Source of the DNA: Pseudomonas sp. C1C7 | GTDB lineage: Bacteria > Pseudomonadota > Gammaproteobacteria > Pseudomonadales > Pseudomonadaceae | Assembly: GCF_013359595.1 (NCBI RefSeq) | Contig: NZ_JABFMP010000009.1 | Location: 114,485-178,484 of the forward strand | Reading direction: 5' to 3' | Length of the DNA stretch: 64,000 nucleotides | In this document: positions 27,262 to 36,196 of the stretch, in pieces | How positions within the stretch are numbered: the first letter of the stretch is position 1 | Layout: every line of letters begins with the position of its first letter | Notes under the pieces: model-generated | Told to the model about the DNA's origin: nothing | The model's input: only the letters and a program-made list of their open reading frames with translations | Database searches by the model: none | Translations under genes and position numbers: made by a program

Positions 27262-28467
27262 TCAGGCGGTCTTATGTGGTCTGCCGATCCAATGGATCAA
27301 CAGGGCCAACAACCCAAGCGCAACACCCAACACCACAATCCCGGACCAGCCATAGCGCGTCATCAACCAGCCACTGACCACCGCACCCACCGCGCCACCG
27401 AAGAAGGTCGCCGTCATGTACAGACTGTTGATCCGCCCCTGCGCCTTCGGGTCGACCGCAAACGCCCGGGTCTGGTTCGACACCAGCCCCGACTGCACGC
27501 CGATATCCAGCACGATCACCCCGAGCACCAGCAACGCCAGCGACGTCTGAGCACCGGCCAGCAGCAGATAGGCCAGCGTGACAATGCCGATGCTGGCGCC
27601 AATCACGCTGCGTGAACCCAACCGGTCCGTGGCCCGGCCACCGAGGGAGGCCGCGAGCGCACCGGCCGCGCCGATGATGCCGAAGCCACCGGCCCAGGCA
27701 CTGCCCAACTGGAAAGGACCATTGGCCAGCAGCGCCGCCAGATTCACCCAAAAGGCATTGAAGCAGGCCCACAGCAGCGCCTGGACAATCATCGATTGGC
27801 GGATCGGCGCGTTGTCGCGCATCAGCGGCCACAGCGAAGCGAGCAGGCGCGGGTAGGACAGGTTGGTGCTCGGCACGCCTTGCGGCAGCAGTGACGCCGC
27901 GGCGATCCACACCGGAATCATGAACGCCGCTTCCACGCCATACACCGCGCGCCAACCCCAGGTATCACCTACCACGCCGGCGATGGTTCGCCCGAGCAGG
28001 ATGCCGACCATGATGCCGCTGACCACCGTACCGACGTTTCGTCCACGTTCGCTGGGTTTGGACATGACGGCGGCGAACGGCACCAGTTGTTGGGGCACGC
28101 AACTGACGATGCCGAGGCCGAACGACGCGGCGATCAAGGTGCCGACGCTGGGCGAGATGGCCGCCGCTATGGCAAAGCAGAAGGCCAGGGCAATCTGGCC
28201 GAGTACCAGCTTGCGCCGGTCGAATCGGTCACCCATGGGCAGAAGCAACGCCAAGCCCGTGGCAAAACCCAGCAGGGCTGCGCCGGCCACCAGGTCGACC
28301 GTGGTCAAATCGAGGCCCAGGTCCGCCGCAATCAACGGCAGGATCGGCTGGGTGCAGTAAATGTTGGTGATCACCGCGCCGGCGATGACCGCCATCATGA
28401 TGATTTTGCCGCGAGAGGCTACCGCTGGCGCGGAGGCAGTTTCTGAGGTCAGGGGCAGGGCGCTCAC
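27262..28467 (-). CDS. MFS transporter (DHA1-type, sugar/drug efflux)
   Basis: A 401-aa major facilitator protein with 12 hydrophobic segments. The N-terminal MMAVIAGAVITNIYCTQPIL and GDRFDRRKLVLGQ (motif A between helices 2 and 3) are typical of the drug/arabinose efflux group. A GTG start at 28467 is chosen because AAGGAGAG lies just before it and the protein then begins MSALPLTSETASAP; the upstream open frame overlaps the divergent LysR gene. It is paralogous to the exporter at 41988-43193 (shared GRINSLYMTATFFGGA-like segment). The adjacent divergent LysR gene is the likely regulator. Confidence 0.9.
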   Translation of the reverse strand: MSALPLTSETASAPAVASRGKIIMMAVIAGAVITNIYCTQPILPLIAADLGLDLTTVDLVAGAALLGFATGLALLLPMGDRFDRRKLVLGQIALAFCFAIAAAISPSVGTLIAASFGLGIVSCVPQQLVPFAAVMSKPSERGRNVGTVVSGIMVGILLGRTIAGVVGDTWGWRAVYGVEAAFMIPVWIAAASLLPQGVPSTNLSYPRLLASLWPLMRDNAPIRQSMIVQALLWACFNAFWVNLAALLANGPFQLGSAWAGGFGIIGAAGALAASLGGRATDRLGSRSVIGASIGIVTLAYLLLAGAQTSLALLVLGVIVLDIGVQSGLVSNQTRAFAVDPKAQGRINSLYMTATFFGGAVGAVVSGWLMTRYGWSGIVVLGVALGLLALLIHWIGRPHKTA

Positions 28468-28608
28468 GGCACTCTCCTTTGAGGTTGGCTTCCGGCATTT
28501 GCGATGGGATATCGCGCGCGGGAGATGTGGGGCCACCTTACGCACTCGCCTGAATCTGGATAATCCCCTAGGATCGGGAATCATCCTTCCAATATTTGAT
28601 AGGGCACC

Positions 28609-29505
28609 ATGAACCGTCTCGAATCCATGTCTGTGCTGATCGCGGTGGTGGATGCTGGCAGCCTGTCCGCCGCCGCGCGGCACTTGGGCATGCCGCTTGC
28701 CACCGTCAGCCGCAAGGTGGCGGAACTCGAATCCCACCTCAAGACACGCCTGCTGCACCGTACCACCCGGCAACTGTCGCTGACCGAGGCTGGGGCCTCC
28801 TATGTGGCGGCGTGCCGGCGAATTCTCGAAGAGATTGGCGAGGCCGAGCGCGCGGCGACCGGCGAATACGCCTCGCCCAAAGGGCAGCTTGTGGTCACGG
28901 CGCCGGTGGTGTTCGGGCGATTGCATCTGGTGCCGGTGGTGGCCGAATTTCTCGCCCACTACCCCGAGATCGAGATCAACCTGATGCTCACTGATCGGGT
29001 CGTGCATCTGATGGAAGAGCATTGTGATGCCGCGTTGCGCATTGGCGACTTGCCCGACAGTTCGCTCATGGCCACGCAGGTGGGCGCCGTGCGCCGGGTC
29101 GTTTGTGCGAGTCCCGATTACCTGGCGAGCCATGGTGTGCCCGCCACACCGCTGGACCTCACCGGGCATGCCTGCATCACCTTCGAAGTTCTGGCATCCG
29201 TGGACGCCTGGGTGTTCGAGGCGGGCAAATCCGAGTTATCCGTGCCTGTGCATTCACGATTTGCCGTCAACACGGCGGAAGCGGCCATCGACGCGGCGAT
29301 GCTCGGGGTCGGGGTGATTCGGGTGCTGTCCTATCAGGTCGCGCACGCCCTGAGCAAAAACGCCCTGAAGGTGGTGCTTGAACCTTTTGAGTCGTCGCCA
29401 TTGCCGGTCAGCCTCGTGCACAAGGGGCAGGCTCCGCTGCCGTTGAAGCTGCGGGCGTTCCTCGACTTTGTGGCGCCGAGATTGCGGGTTCGCATGGGGG
29501 CTTAA
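28609..29505 (+). CDS. LysR-family transcriptional regulator
   Basis: A 298-aa LysR regulator. The N-terminal helix-turn-helix spans about residues 1-62 (VVDAGSLSAAARHLGMPLAT, TVSRKVAELESHL), followed by a periplasmic-binding-protein-like effector domain (about 92-295). It diverges from the MFS gene at 27262-28467, with 141 bp between the starts, the usual layout for a regulator and its target; the effector is unknown. Confidence 0.93.
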   Translation: MNRLESMSVLIAVVDAGSLSAAARHLGMPLATVSRKVAELESHLKTRLLHRTTRQLSLTEAGASYVAACRRILEEIGEAERAATGEYASPKGQLVVTAPVVFGRLHLVPVVAEFLAHYPEIEINLMLTDRVVHLMEEHCDAALRIGDLPDSSLMATQVGAVRRVVCASPDYLASHGVPATPLDLTGHACITFEVLASVDAWVFEAGKSELSVPVHSRFAVNTAEAAIDAAMLGVGVIRVLSYQVAHALSKNALKVVLEPFESSPLPVSLVHKGQAPLPLKLRAFLDFVAPRLRVRMGA

Positions 29506-29511
29506 AAAGAT

Positions 29512-29540
29512 CTTTTCTCAACCTTTCACAAAACCTTCAT
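29512..29540 (+). promoter_or_regulatory. Candidate Pho box upstream of phnC
   Basis: Three 7-bp units in 11-bp register, CTTTTCT-caac-CTTTCAC-aaaa-CCTTCAT, resemble the PhoB consensus CTGTCAT repeats with 4-bp AT-rich gaps. The block lies 113 bp before phnC, where phosphate-starvation control of a C-P lyase operon would be expected. Matching was done by eye. Confidence 0.6.
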
Positions 29541-29653
29541 CAAATGGTTAATCCAGCGACATGTGCGAGTCATAGGGCTGACACAGCCCGTGCCTAAAGT
29601 CGGTTGAAATCAAATGCGGCCATGGACGGTCGTTCAACCAGACAGAGAAGCCC

Positions 29654-30487
29654 ATGAACGCAGCTATCCATGTCGATCATCTGAACAAGACCTTTGCGCG
29701 TAAAACCGCACTGGTTGACCTCGAACTGACTATCGCGGCCGGTGAGATGGTCGCGCTGATTGGCGCTTCCGGCTCCGGCAAATCCACCCTGTTGCGCCAT
29801 CTGGCGGGCCTGGCCTGTTGCGATCGCAACAACGGCGGCAGCGTCAAGGTGCTGGGGCGGGAGGTGCAGGCCAGTGGACGGCTCAATGGCAAGGTGCGGC
29901 GCCTGCGTGCCGACATCGGCTACATCTTCCAGCAGTTCAACCTGGTCAATCGCCTGAGCGTGCTCGACAACGTGCTGCTCGGTTGCCTGGGGCGCATGCC
30001 GCGCTGGCGCGGCAACCTCAGCCTGTTCAATGCCGAGGAAAAACGATTCGCCCTGCAATCCCTGGACCGCGTCGGTCTGGCCGATCTGGCGGCGCAGCGC
30101 GCCTCGACCCTGTCCGGCGGCCAGCAGCAGCGCGTGGCGATTGCCCGGGCGCTGACCCAGCGGGCCGAAGTGATCCTGGCCGATGAACCGATTGCCTCGC
30201 TCGACCCCGAGTCGGCGCGCAAGGTCATGGAGATTCTTGCCGACATCAATCGCCGCGACGGCAAGACCGTCGTCGTGACCCTGCATCAAGTGGACTACGC
30301 CACCCGCTATTGCCCGCGCGCCGTGGCGCTCAAGGGCGGACGCATTCATTTCGACGGCCGCGCCGCCGAGCTGAGCAGCCAGTTCCTCAACGATTTGTAC
30401 GGTGCCGACATCGACACCAGCCTGATGTGCGCCGACCAGATTCGCCCCGCCGAAGCACTCCCCCGGCTGGTCATGGCCCGCGCATAA
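29654..30487 (+). CDS. phnC: Phosphonate ABC transporter ATPase PhnC
   Basis: PhnC, 277 aa, powers phosphonate import. Walker [12 protein letters not shown] (from residue 36), a Q-loop region ([14 protein letters not shown]), signature LSGGQQQR and Walker B VILADEP are all present. It is the first gene of the phn locus, preceded by the candidate Pho box. phnD follows after 45 nt. Confidence 0.96.
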   Translation: MNAAIHVDHLNKTFARKTALVDLELTIAAGEMVALIGASGSGKSTLLRHLAGLACCDRNNGGSVKVLGREVQASGRLNGKVRRLRADIGYIFQQFNLVNRLSVLDNVLLGCLGRMPRWRGNLSLFNAEEKRFALQSLDRVGLADLAAQRASTLSGGQQQRVAIARALTQRAEVILADEPIASLDPESARKVMEILADINRRDGKTVVVTLHQVDYATRYCPRAVALKGGRIHFDGRAAELSSQFLNDLYGADIDTSLMCADQIRPAEALPRLVMARA

Positions 30488-30532
30488 GCCTTTGCCCAAT
30501 TCCCAAGCCGTTCACCCTCAGGAAGCCTTTCC

Positions 30533-31534
30533 ATGTTGAACCGTATCGGTCGCGTTTTTGCGAGTGCAACCCTGGTTGCAAGCTGTGTACTGGGCACCGC
30601 CCAGGCCGAAGAAAAAGCCATCAACTTCGGCATCATGTCCACCGAGTCGTCGCAGAATCTCAAGAGCATCTGGCAGCCGTTCCTCGATGACATGCAAAAG
30701 AAAACCGGGCTGAAGGTCAACGCCACCTTCGCCTCCGACTATGCCGGCCTGATCCAGGGCATGCGCTTCAACAAGGTCGACGTCGCGTGGCTGGGCAACA
30801 AGGCCGCCATCGAGGCCGTGGACCGTTCCAACGGCGAAATCTTTGCCCAGACCGCTGCCGCCAGCGGCGCCGCCGGTTACTGGAGCGTGTTGATCGCGCG
30901 CAAGGACAGCCCGATCAACTCCGTCGATGACATGCTGAAAAACGCCAAGACCCTGACCTTTGGCAACGGTGACCCGAACTCCACCTCCGGCTACCTGGTG
31001 CCGGGCTATTACGTGTTCGCCAAGAACAACGTCGACGCTGCCACTGCCTTCAAACGCACGCTCAACTCCAGCCATGAAGTCAACGCTTTGAGCGTGGCCA
31101 AAGGGCAACTGGACGTGGCGACTTTCAACACTGAAAGCTGGGACCGCCTGGAAGTCACCCAGCCGGACAAGGCGGCCATGCTCAAGGTGATCTGGAAATC
31201 GCCACTGATCCCGGCCGACCCGCTGGTGTGGAGCAAGGCCCTGGGCGACAGCGAGAAGCAGAAGATCCGCGATTTCATCTTCAGTTACGGCGACACCGAC
31301 TCGGAGAAGGCCGTGCTCAAGGGCATGCAGCTGGGCAAGTTCCTCAAATCCAGCGACGACCAGTTGCTGCCGATCCGCCAGCTGGAGCTGTTCAAGCAAC
31401 GCACCACCATCAGCGCCGACACCAAGCTGGAAGCGGCCGACAAGGCCAGGAAGCTGGCCGAGATCGATGCTGACCTGGCCAAGCTGCAACAGCGCATCAG
31501 CGAACTGGAACCGAAGACTGCCGCTAACGGCTAA
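30533..31534 (+). CDS. phnD: Phosphonate-binding protein PhnD
   Basis: PhnD, 333 aa, is the periplasmic binding protein of the PhnCDE importer. It has a cleavable signal peptide (ends about AQA-EE, residue 24), then INFGIMSTESSQNLKSIWQP, the PTSGYLVPG-type anion-binding loop seen here as NSTSGYLVPGYYVF, and a C-terminal coiled-coil tail rich in Ala/Lys/Glu. A ~100-bp inverted repeat separates it from phnE. Confidence 0.96.
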   Translation: MLNRIGRVFASATLVASCVLGTAQAEEKAINFGIMSTESSQNLKSIWQPFLDDMQKKTGLKVNATFASDYAGLIQGMRFNKVDVAWLGNKAAIEAVDRSNGEIFAQTAAASGAAGYWSVLIARKDSPINSVDDMLKNAKTLTFGNGDPNSTSGYLVPGYYVFAKNNVDAATAFKRTLNSSHEVNALSVAKGQLDVATFNTESWDRLEVTQPDKAAMLKVIWKSPLIPADPLVWSKALGDSEKQKIRDFIFSYGDTDSEKAVLKGMQLGKFLKSSDDQLLPIRQLELFKQRTTISADTKLEAADKARKLAEIDADLAKLQQRISELEPKTAANG

Positions 31535-31551
31535 GCCACACGCTCACCCTT

Positions 31552-31652
31552 TGCAGGAGCGAGCTTGCTCGCGATGAACCCGAGAACGCCGCGGGGTGTC
31601 AGGCGGCCAGCGTCATCGTTGGCCACCCTCGCGAGCAAGCTCGGCTCCTACA
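31552..31652. repeat. Composite inverted repeat inside the phn operon
   Basis: Arms at 31552-31576 and 31625-31652, with spacer GAGAACGCCGCGGGGTGTCAG and what follows, match the element at 27149-27252. It sits between phnD and phnE, where the hairpin may stabilise the upstream (phnCD) mRNA relative to phnE. Confidence 0.88.
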
Positions 31653-31678
31653 GGGGCAGGTCTACATTCGAGGTACTC

Positions 31679-32461
31679 ATGACCACTCTGCACGCTGAAG
31701 CTGTCGGCAAGCGCACCTGGCCGCAATACGCCGGTTGGGGCCTGTTCCTGGTCCTGCTGGCCTGGGCCTGGCACGGCGCCGAGATGAATCCGATGGCGCT
31801 GTACCGCGACTCGGGAAACATGGCGACGTTCGCCGCGGACTTTTTCCCGCCTGATTTCCATGAATGGCGCGCCTACCTCAAGGAAATGCTCATCACCGTA
31901 CAAATCGCCCTCTGGGGCACGGTGCTGGCGATTGTCTGCTCGGTGCCGCTGGGCATTCTCTGCTCGGAAAACATCACCCCCTGGTGGATTCACCAGCCGC
32001 TGCGCCGGGTGATGGATGCCTTCCGTTCGATCAACGAAATGGTCTTCGCCATGTTGTTCGTGGTGGCCGTGGGCCTGGGGCCTTTCGCCGGTGTCCTGGC
32101 GCTGTGGATCAGCACCACCGGTGTGCTGGCCAAGCTGTTCGCCGAAGCCGTGGAAGCGATTGATCCAGGCCCGGTCGAAGGGGTTCGCGCTACTGGCGCC
32201 AGTGCCTTGCAGGAAGTGATCTACGGCGTGATCCCGCAAGTGATGCCGCTGTGGGTGTCCTACGCGCTGTACCGCTTCGAGGCCAACGTGCGCTCGGCGA
32301 CGGTGGTGGGGATGGTCGGTGCCGGCGGTATCGGGGTGATCCTCTGGGAAAACATCCGCGCCTTCCAGTTCGTTCAGACCTGCGCCGTGCTGATGGTGAT
32401 CATCGTGGTGGTCAGCCTGATCGACATCTTCTCGCAACGCCTGCGCAAGCAGTACATCTGA
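31679..32461 (+). CDS. phnE: Phosphonate ABC transporter permease PhnE
   Basis: PhnE, 260 aa, is the membrane channel of the importer. About six membrane segments are seen, and the conserved permease loop is visible as [20 protein letters not shown]. The ATG at 31679 ([14 protein letters not shown]) is used; an open frame reading from the upstream repeat is not coding. A single PhnE is present, not the split PhnE1/E2. Confidence 0.95.
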   Translation: MTTLHAEAVGKRTWPQYAGWGLFLVLLAWAWHGAEMNPMALYRDSGNMATFAADFFPPDFHEWRAYLKEMLITVQIALWGTVLAIVCSVPLGILCSENITPWWIHQPLRRVMDAFRSINEMVFAMLFVVAVGLGPFAGVLALWISTTGVLAKLFAEAVEAIDPGPVEGVRATGASALQEVIYGVIPQVMPLWVSYALYRFEANVRSATVVGMVGAGGIGVILWENIRAFQFVQTCAVLMVIIVVVSLIDIFSQRLRKQYI

Positions 32462-32475
32462 CTTCCCGGAGGGGT

Positions 32476-32494
32476 GCCCACGGGCGCTTTTTTT
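32476..32494 (+). terminator. Possible weak terminator between phnE and phnF
   Basis: A short GCCC-AC-GGGC stem (32476-32485) is followed by GC and seven T residues (32488-32494), just before phnF. The stem is short, so this may be a partial attenuator or mere chance. Confidence 0.35.
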
Positions 32495-32499
32495 AAAGC

Positions 32500-33204
32500 A
32501 TGCAGTTGTCTAGACAAGATGAGCCGGTGTACCGCGAACTCGCCGACATCCTGCGTCGCGAGCTGGCCAGCTACAGCGCCGGGGATTTCCTGCCGGCCGA
32601 AGTGCAACTGGCCGAACGCTTCGGCGTCAACCGCCACACCCTGCGCCGCGCCATCGATGAGCTGGTGTTCGAAGGCAGCCTGTTGCGGCGCCAGGGCAAG
32701 GGCACGCAAGTGCTGGAACGCCCGCTGATCTACCCGATGGCCGCCGACAGTGCCTACAGCCAGTCGTTGTCGGCCCAGGGCCTGGGGGTCGAGGCGGTCC
32801 TGCTCAAGCGCCGCTACTGCTTTGCCAGCCGCGAAGAAGCCGAACACCTGGGCATCGCCGAGATGGCGCCGATGATCGAACTGCAGACCCTGCGCAAGCT
32901 CGACGGCCAGCCGGTCAGCCTGATCCGTCATCGCTACTGCGCCAGCCACGCGGCCCTGCTGGCGGACTACACCGGCGGTTCCCTGCGCCAGTACCTGAGC
33001 GAACGCGACCTGCCGCTGACCCGCACTCAAAGCCTGATCGGCGCCCGTTTGCCCAACCGCGAAGAAGCCGCGCTGCTGATGATGCCCCGGCATCTGCCGG
33101 CCCTGAGTGTGTTCACCCTTTCCCGCGATCGCGATGGCCGCGCGGTGGAGCTGGCCCAGTCCACCAGCCGTTCCGATCGCTTCCAGTACCAGGTCGTCAC
33201 CTGA
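32500..33204 (+). CDS. phnF: C-P lyase operon regulator PhnF (GntR/HutC family)
   Basis: PhnF, 234 aa, has an N-terminal winged helix (about residues 5-70: YRELADILRRELASYSAGDF, AERFGVNRHTLRRAIDELV) and a C-terminal UTRA ligand domain (from about 90). It is the expected repressor of the phn genes. Its stop overlaps an ATG at 33204 and precedes phnG, so it is co-transcribed with the enzymes it probably regulates. Confidence 0.94.
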   Translation: MQLSRQDEPVYRELADILRRELASYSAGDFLPAEVQLAERFGVNRHTLRRAIDELVFEGSLLRRQGKGTQVLERPLIYPMAADSAYSQSLSAQGLGVEAVLLKRRYCFASREEAEHLGIAEMAPMIELQTLRKLDGQPVSLIRHRYCASHAALLADYTGGSLRQYLSERDLPLTRTQSLIGARLPNREEAALLMMPRHLPALSVFTLSRDRDGRAVELAQSTSRSDRFQYQVVT

Positions 33205-33215
33205 TGGAGAACCCG

Positions 33216-33665
33216 ATGCAAAACCCTGTTCCTCAAGCCGAACGCCAGCACTGGATCGGCGTGCTGGCCCGCGCCCGCCGCAGTGAATTGCTGCCCCACG
33301 AAGCCGCCTTGCGCGACGTCGAATACCAGCTGATCCGTGCCCCGGAAATCGGCATGACCCTGGTCCGTGGCCGCATGGGCGGCAACGGTGCGCCGTTCAA
33401 CGTTGGCGAAATGAGCATGACCCGCTGCGTGGTGCGCCTGGCCGACGGCCGTACCGGTTACAGCTACCTGGCCGGTCGCGACAAGCTCCACGCCGAGCTG
33501 GCCGCCCTGGCCGATGCGCATCTGCAAGGCTCGCAGCAGCGCCATTGGCTCGATCAGGTCATCACCCCGCTGGCCAACGCCCAGGCCGAACACCAGGCGC
33601 AGAAAGAGGCGGACACCGCCGCCACCAAAGTCGAATTCTTCACCCTCGTGCGAGGAGAAAACTGA
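33216..33665 (+). CDS. phnG: C-P lyase subunit PhnG
   Basis: PhnG, 149 aa, is part of the PhnGHIJ core complex, which with PhnI attaches the phosphonate to the ribose of a nucleotide triphosphate. Family segments ARRSELLPHEAALRDVEYQL and LVRGRMGGNGAPFNVGEMSM, then TRCVVRL, are visible. The ATG at 33216 (MQNPVPQAERQHW) has ATGGAGA at 5-6 nt; an ATG at 33204 is in frame but only overlaps the phnF stop. The end overlaps phnH. Confidence 0.94.
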   Translation: MQNPVPQAERQHWIGVLARARRSELLPHEAALRDVEYQLIRAPEIGMTLVRGRMGGNGAPFNVGEMSMTRCVVRLADGRTGYSYLAGRDKLHAELAALADAHLQGSQQRHWLDQVITPLANAQAEHQAQKEADTAATKVEFFTLVRGEN

Positions 33666-34255
33666 TGAGCGCACAGCTGTTGCAACCAGCCTTCGCCGAT
33701 CCGGTGGTGGACTCTCAGCGCGGCTTTCGCGCCGCGCTCAAAGCGCTGGCCGGTCCCGGTGTGATCCAGACCCTGTACGCCACACCGAGCCTCGACGGCC
33801 TGGCGCCGGCGACTTACGCGCTGTGTCTGGCGCTGCTGGATGTGGACACGCCGCTGTGGCTGGCGCCGTCCTTCGACACCCCGCTGATCCGCGCCAACCT
33901 GTCGTTCCACTGCGGTTGCCCGCTGACCACCGACCGCGAAGCGGCGCGCTTTGCCCTGCTCGGCGCCGACGATCTGCTGGACCTCGGCGGCTTCGATCAC
34001 GGCAACGATCGCTACCCGGATCAGTCCTGCACTTTGTTGGTCCAGCTGCCGAACCTCGAGGACGGGGCGATGCTGGCCTGGAAGGGACCGGGGATCGAAA
34101 CCCAACATCGGGTCGCGCTGCCGGTGGCCGAGGGCTTCTGGGACGAGCGGGAACGACGCAATGAATTCCCCCGCGGACTGGACCTGTTTTTCACCGCCGG
34201 CCATGACCTGATCGGCCTGCCACGCAGCACTCGCATCACACAGGAGCGTGCCTGA
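33665..34255 (+). CDS. phnH: C-P lyase subunit PhnH
   Basis: PhnH, 196 aa, is a PLP-transferase-fold subunit of the C-P lyase core, without known PLP chemistry. N-terminal PAFADPVVDSQRGFRAALKA and C-terminal RRNEFPRGLDLFFTAGHDLI are typical. The ATG at 33665 overlaps the phnG stop, and its own stop overlaps phnI, consistent with a stoichiometric complex. Confidence 0.95.
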   Translation: MSAQLLQPAFADPVVDSQRGFRAALKALAGPGVIQTLYATPSLDGLAPATYALCLALLDVDTPLWLAPSFDTPLIRANLSFHCGCPLTTDREAARFALLGADDLLDLGGFDHGNDRYPDQSCTLLVQLPNLEDGAMLAWKGPGIETQHRVALPVAEGFWDERERRNEFPRGLDLFFTAGHDLIGLPRSTRITQERA

Positions 34256-35331
34256 TGTACGTAGCCGTCAAGGGTGGCGAACAGGCCATCGACAATGCCC
34301 ACCGTCTGCTGGCGAAAAAACGCCGGGGCGATACCACGGTCAGCGAACTGAGCGTCGAGCAGATCCGTCAGCAACTGCCGCTGGCGGTGGCACGTGTGAT
34401 GAGCGAAGGCACGCTGTTCGACGAAGAACTCGCGGCGCTGGCGATCAAGCAAGCGGCGGGTGACCTGGTGGAGGCGATCTTCCTGCTGCGCGCCTATCGC
34501 ACCACGTTGCCGCGCTTGAGCCCGAGCCTGCCGATCGACACCGCGAAGATGCAGCTCAGCCGCCGTATCTCCGCCACGTTCAAGGACCTGCCCGGCGGGC
34601 AATTGCTGGGCCCGACCTTTGACTACACCCATCGCCTGCTCGACTTCGCGCTGCTGGCCGAAGGTGAATACCCGGGGCCGCAAGCCACCGAGAACGCCCG
34701 CGTCGAAGACTGCCCGCGAGTGCTCGGCCTGCTGGCGCAGGAAGGCCTGATCAAGACCGAATCGGACAACGGCGACACCGTGGCCGACATCACCCGCGAC
34801 CCGCTCGAGCTGCCGGCCAGCCGCGCCGAACGTCTGCAGGCCCTGGCCCGTGGCGATGAAGGTTTCCTGCTGGCGCTGGGTTACTCGACCCAGCGCGGTT
34901 ACGGCCGCAATCACCCGTTCGCCGGGGAAATCCGCATCGGCGACGTCGAGGTCTGGATCGATCCCGAAGAGCTGGGCTTCCCGATCTGCCTGGGCAGCAT
35001 CGAAGTGACCGAGTGCGAGATGGTCAACCAGTTCGTCGGTTCCGCCACGGAACTTGCGCAGTTCACCCGCGGTTACGGCCTGGCCTTCGGACATGCCGAG
35101 CGCAAGGCCATGGGCATGGCCCTGGTCGACCGCGCACTGCGGGCCAAGGAATACAACGAAGAGATCGTTTCGCCGGCGCAGCAGGAAGAATTCGTGCTGA
35201 TGCACTGCGACAACGTCGAGGCGTCGGGTTTCGTCTCGCACCTCAAATTACCTCACTACGTGGACTTCCAGGCTGAGCTGGAACTGATCCGCAAACTGCG
35301 CAAGCCTGCCGAGGGAACCGCCAATGAATGA
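34255..35331 (+). CDS. phnI: C-P lyase subunit PhnI
   Basis: PhnI, 358 aa, is the nucleosidase-type catalytic subunit that, with PhnG/H/L, forms the alpha-D-ribose 1-methylphosphonate 5-triphosphate intermediate. Conserved segments MYVAVKGGEQAIDNAHRLLA, YTHRLLDFALLAEGEYPGP and LGYSTQRGYGRNHPFAGEIR are visible, plus QQEEFVLMHCDNVEASGFVS. It overlaps phnH by 1 nt and phnJ by 8 nt. Confidence 0.97.
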   Translation: MYVAVKGGEQAIDNAHRLLAKKRRGDTTVSELSVEQIRQQLPLAVARVMSEGTLFDEELAALAIKQAAGDLVEAIFLLRAYRTTLPRLSPSLPIDTAKMQLSRRISATFKDLPGGQLLGPTFDYTHRLLDFALLAEGEYPGPQATENARVEDCPRVLGLLAQEGLIKTESDNGDTVADITRDPLELPASRAERLQALARGDEGFLLALGYSTQRGYGRNHPFAGEIRIGDVEVWIDPEELGFPICLGSIEVTECEMVNQFVGSATELAQFTRGYGLAFGHAERKAMGMALVDRALRAKEYNEEIVSPAQQEEFVLMHCDNVEASGFVSHLKLPHYVDFQAELELIRKLRKPAEGTANE

Positions 35332-36196
35332 CTTGAGCCAGGTGCCGGCCCGCGATGCCGCGTACAACTTCGCCTACCTCGATGAACAGACCAAACGCAT
35401 GATCCGCCGCGCCTTGCTCAAGGCGGTGGCGATCCCCGGTTACCAGGTGCCGTTCGGTGGCCGCGAGATGCCGCTGCCCTACGGTTGGGGCACCGGTGGC
35501 ATGCAGCTGACCGCGGCGATTCTCGGTGACGATGACGTGCTCAAGGTGATCGACCAGGGTGCGGACGACACCACCAACGCCGTGTCGATCCGCCGCTTCT
35601 TCGCCCGCACCGCCGGTGTCGCCACCACTGAAGCGACGCCGGAAGCGACCGTGATCCAGACCCGTCACCGCATCCCGGAAACCCCGTTGCACGCCGATCA
35701 GATCATGGTCTATCAGGTGCCGATTCCAGAGCCGCTGCGCTTTATCGAGCCCTCGGAAACCGAGACCCGGACCATGCACGCGCTCAACGATTACGGGGTG
35801 ATGCACGTCAAGCTCTACGAGGACATCGCCACCTTCGGGCATATCGCTACCGCTTATGCGTATCCGGTGATGGTCGACGAGCGCTACGTGATGGACCCGT
35901 CGCCCATTCCGAAATTCGACAACCCGAAACTCGACATGAGCCCGGCGCTGATGCTGTTCGGCGCCGGCCGCGAGAAGCGCCTGTACGCGGTACCGCCGTA
36001 CACCCGCGTCACCAGTCTCGACTTCGAGGATCACCCCTTCGAAGCGCAGAAGTGGGAAGAGAACTGCGCGATCTGCGGCAGCCATGACTCGTTCCTCGAC
36101 GAGCTGATCATCGACGACGCGGGCACCCAGCGCTTCGTCTGTTCCGATACCTATTACTGCGCCCAGCGCGTCAGCCAGCAGGAGCAGGGCCAATGA
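35324..36196 (+). CDS. phnJ: C-P lyase radical SAM enzyme PhnJ
   Basis: PhnJ, 290 aa, cleaves the carbon-phosphorus bond using a 4Fe-4S cluster and SAM. The four conserved cysteines are in the C-terminus at 248 and 251 (ENCAICGSH) and 273 and 279 (FVCSDTYYCAQ), the atypical radical-SAM arrangement known for this family. N-terminal YNFAYLDEQTKRMIRRALLK and GGREMPLPYGWGTGGMQLT are characteristic. All key residues are intact. Confidence 0.97.
   Translation: MNDLSQVPARDAAYNFAYLDEQTKRMIRRALLKAVAIPGYQVPFGGREMPLPYGWGTGGMQLTAAILGDDDVLKVIDQGADDTTNAVSIRRFFARTAGVATTEATPEATVIQTRHRIPETPLHADQIMVYQVPIPEPLRFIEPSETETRTMHALNDYGVMHVKLYEDIATFGHIATAYAYPVMVDERYVMDPSPIPKFDNPKLDMSPALMLFGAGREKRLYAVPPYTRVTSLDFEDHPFEAQKWEENCAICGSHDSFLDELIIDDAGTQRFVCSDTYYCAQRVSQQEQGQ

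Noticed and set aside
27262..29169. 635-codon minus-strand frame extending the MFS gene upstream
   Set aside because: The extra 234 codons overlap the divergent LysR gene. The GTG at 28467 with AAGGAGAG gives a normal MFS length.
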